This document shows, piece after piece, positions 6,547-6,640 of a stretch of 6,640 nucleotides of DNA. The DNA is taken from positions 1 to 6,640 of the forward strand of contig CAYGID010000110.1 in assembly GCA_964349835.1 (NCBI GenBank). The letters run 5' to 3'. The first letter of the stretch is position 1, and each line of letters starts with the position of its first letter. This DNA comes from JAQVSH01 sp964349835 (GTDB lineage: Bacteria; Bacteroidota; Bacteroidia; Bacteroidales; UBA4181). Made by a program: the position numbers and the translations under genes. The notes beneath the pieces are model-generated. The model was not told where the DNA came from, ran no database searches, and saw only the letters and a program-made list of their open reading frames with translations.

Positions 6547-6616
6547 AGTAAGCGGTGCGTAAGTCGGGCAGTCAAAGAGGGCCGGAACCCCTGAAAACCC
6601 ATTGCGTACATCTTCG

Positions 6617-6624
6617 CAAAAGTA
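6617..6624 (-). promoter_or_regulatory. Bacteroidota-type -7 box for the porG-like/uppS/bamA/skp operon
   Basis: On the minus strand TACTTTTG exactly matches TAnnTTTG and is identical to the -7 box of the second Skp gene, including the C that follows. It lies 70 nt upstream of the porG-like start, with a predicted transcription start around 6610-6612. The matching -33 element would fall just beyond the right edge of the window, so only half of the promoter can be checked. Confidence 0.5.
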
Positions 6625-6640
6625 ATGAAAAAAGTTATAC

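Noticed and set aside
1..6640. Search for a mobile element, defence system, CRISPR array or RNA gene
   Set aside because: Coding genes fill nearly the whole window in a conserved core order, no gap exceeds about 110 bases, and no terminal repeats, repeat-spacer pattern or tRNA-like fold is visible.

Overview
This window looks like chromosomal core DNA from a Bacteroidota bacterium, most likely of the order Bacteroidales. Four things point there: the gene order (PorG-like/DUF6089 protein, uppS, bamA, two Skp/OmpH genes, murI), the closeness of the protein sequences to that group, two promoter -7 boxes of the Bacteroidota type TAnnTTTG, and the absence of Shine-Dalgarno sequences before every visible start codon. 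Genus cannot be settled from this stretch. I see no phage, IS element, CRISPR array, tRNA or rRNA, and no frameshifted gene.

Layout, left to right. Positions 1-353 (+) hold the 3' part of a gamma-class carbonic anhydrase-like hexapeptide-repeat protein; its 5' end is outside the window. After a 29-base convergent gap comes murI (glutamate racemase, minus strand, 383-1192). A strong intrinsic terminator (1224-1263) separates murI from the block to its right. That block is read right to left on the minus strand: a PorG-like outer-membrane protein (5761-6546), uppS (5013-5774), bamA (2473-5016), a first Skp/OmpH chaperone (1916-2434) and a second Skp/OmpH chaperone (1295-1816). The first three genes overlap (14 nt, then 4 nt), bamA and the first Skp gene are 38 nt apart, and the second Skp gene has its own well-formed promoter in a 97-nt gap.

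The block reads as an envelope-building operon. UppS makes the polyprenyl carrier for peptidoglycan and surface glycans. The Skp proteins escort unfolded outer-membrane proteins across the periplasm. BamA folds them into the outer membrane. The PorG-like protein is an outer-membrane beta-barrel whose Porphyromonas gingivalis relative belongs to the type IX secretion system. MurI, which makes D-glutamate for peptidoglycan, fits the theme but is transcriptionally separated by the terminator.

I do not see a previously undescribed system. The points most worth checking are the internal promoter that may set the second Skp gene apart, the divergence of the two Skp paralogues, the role of the PorG-like protein beside bamA, and the short, possibly bidirectional leader at the right edge.
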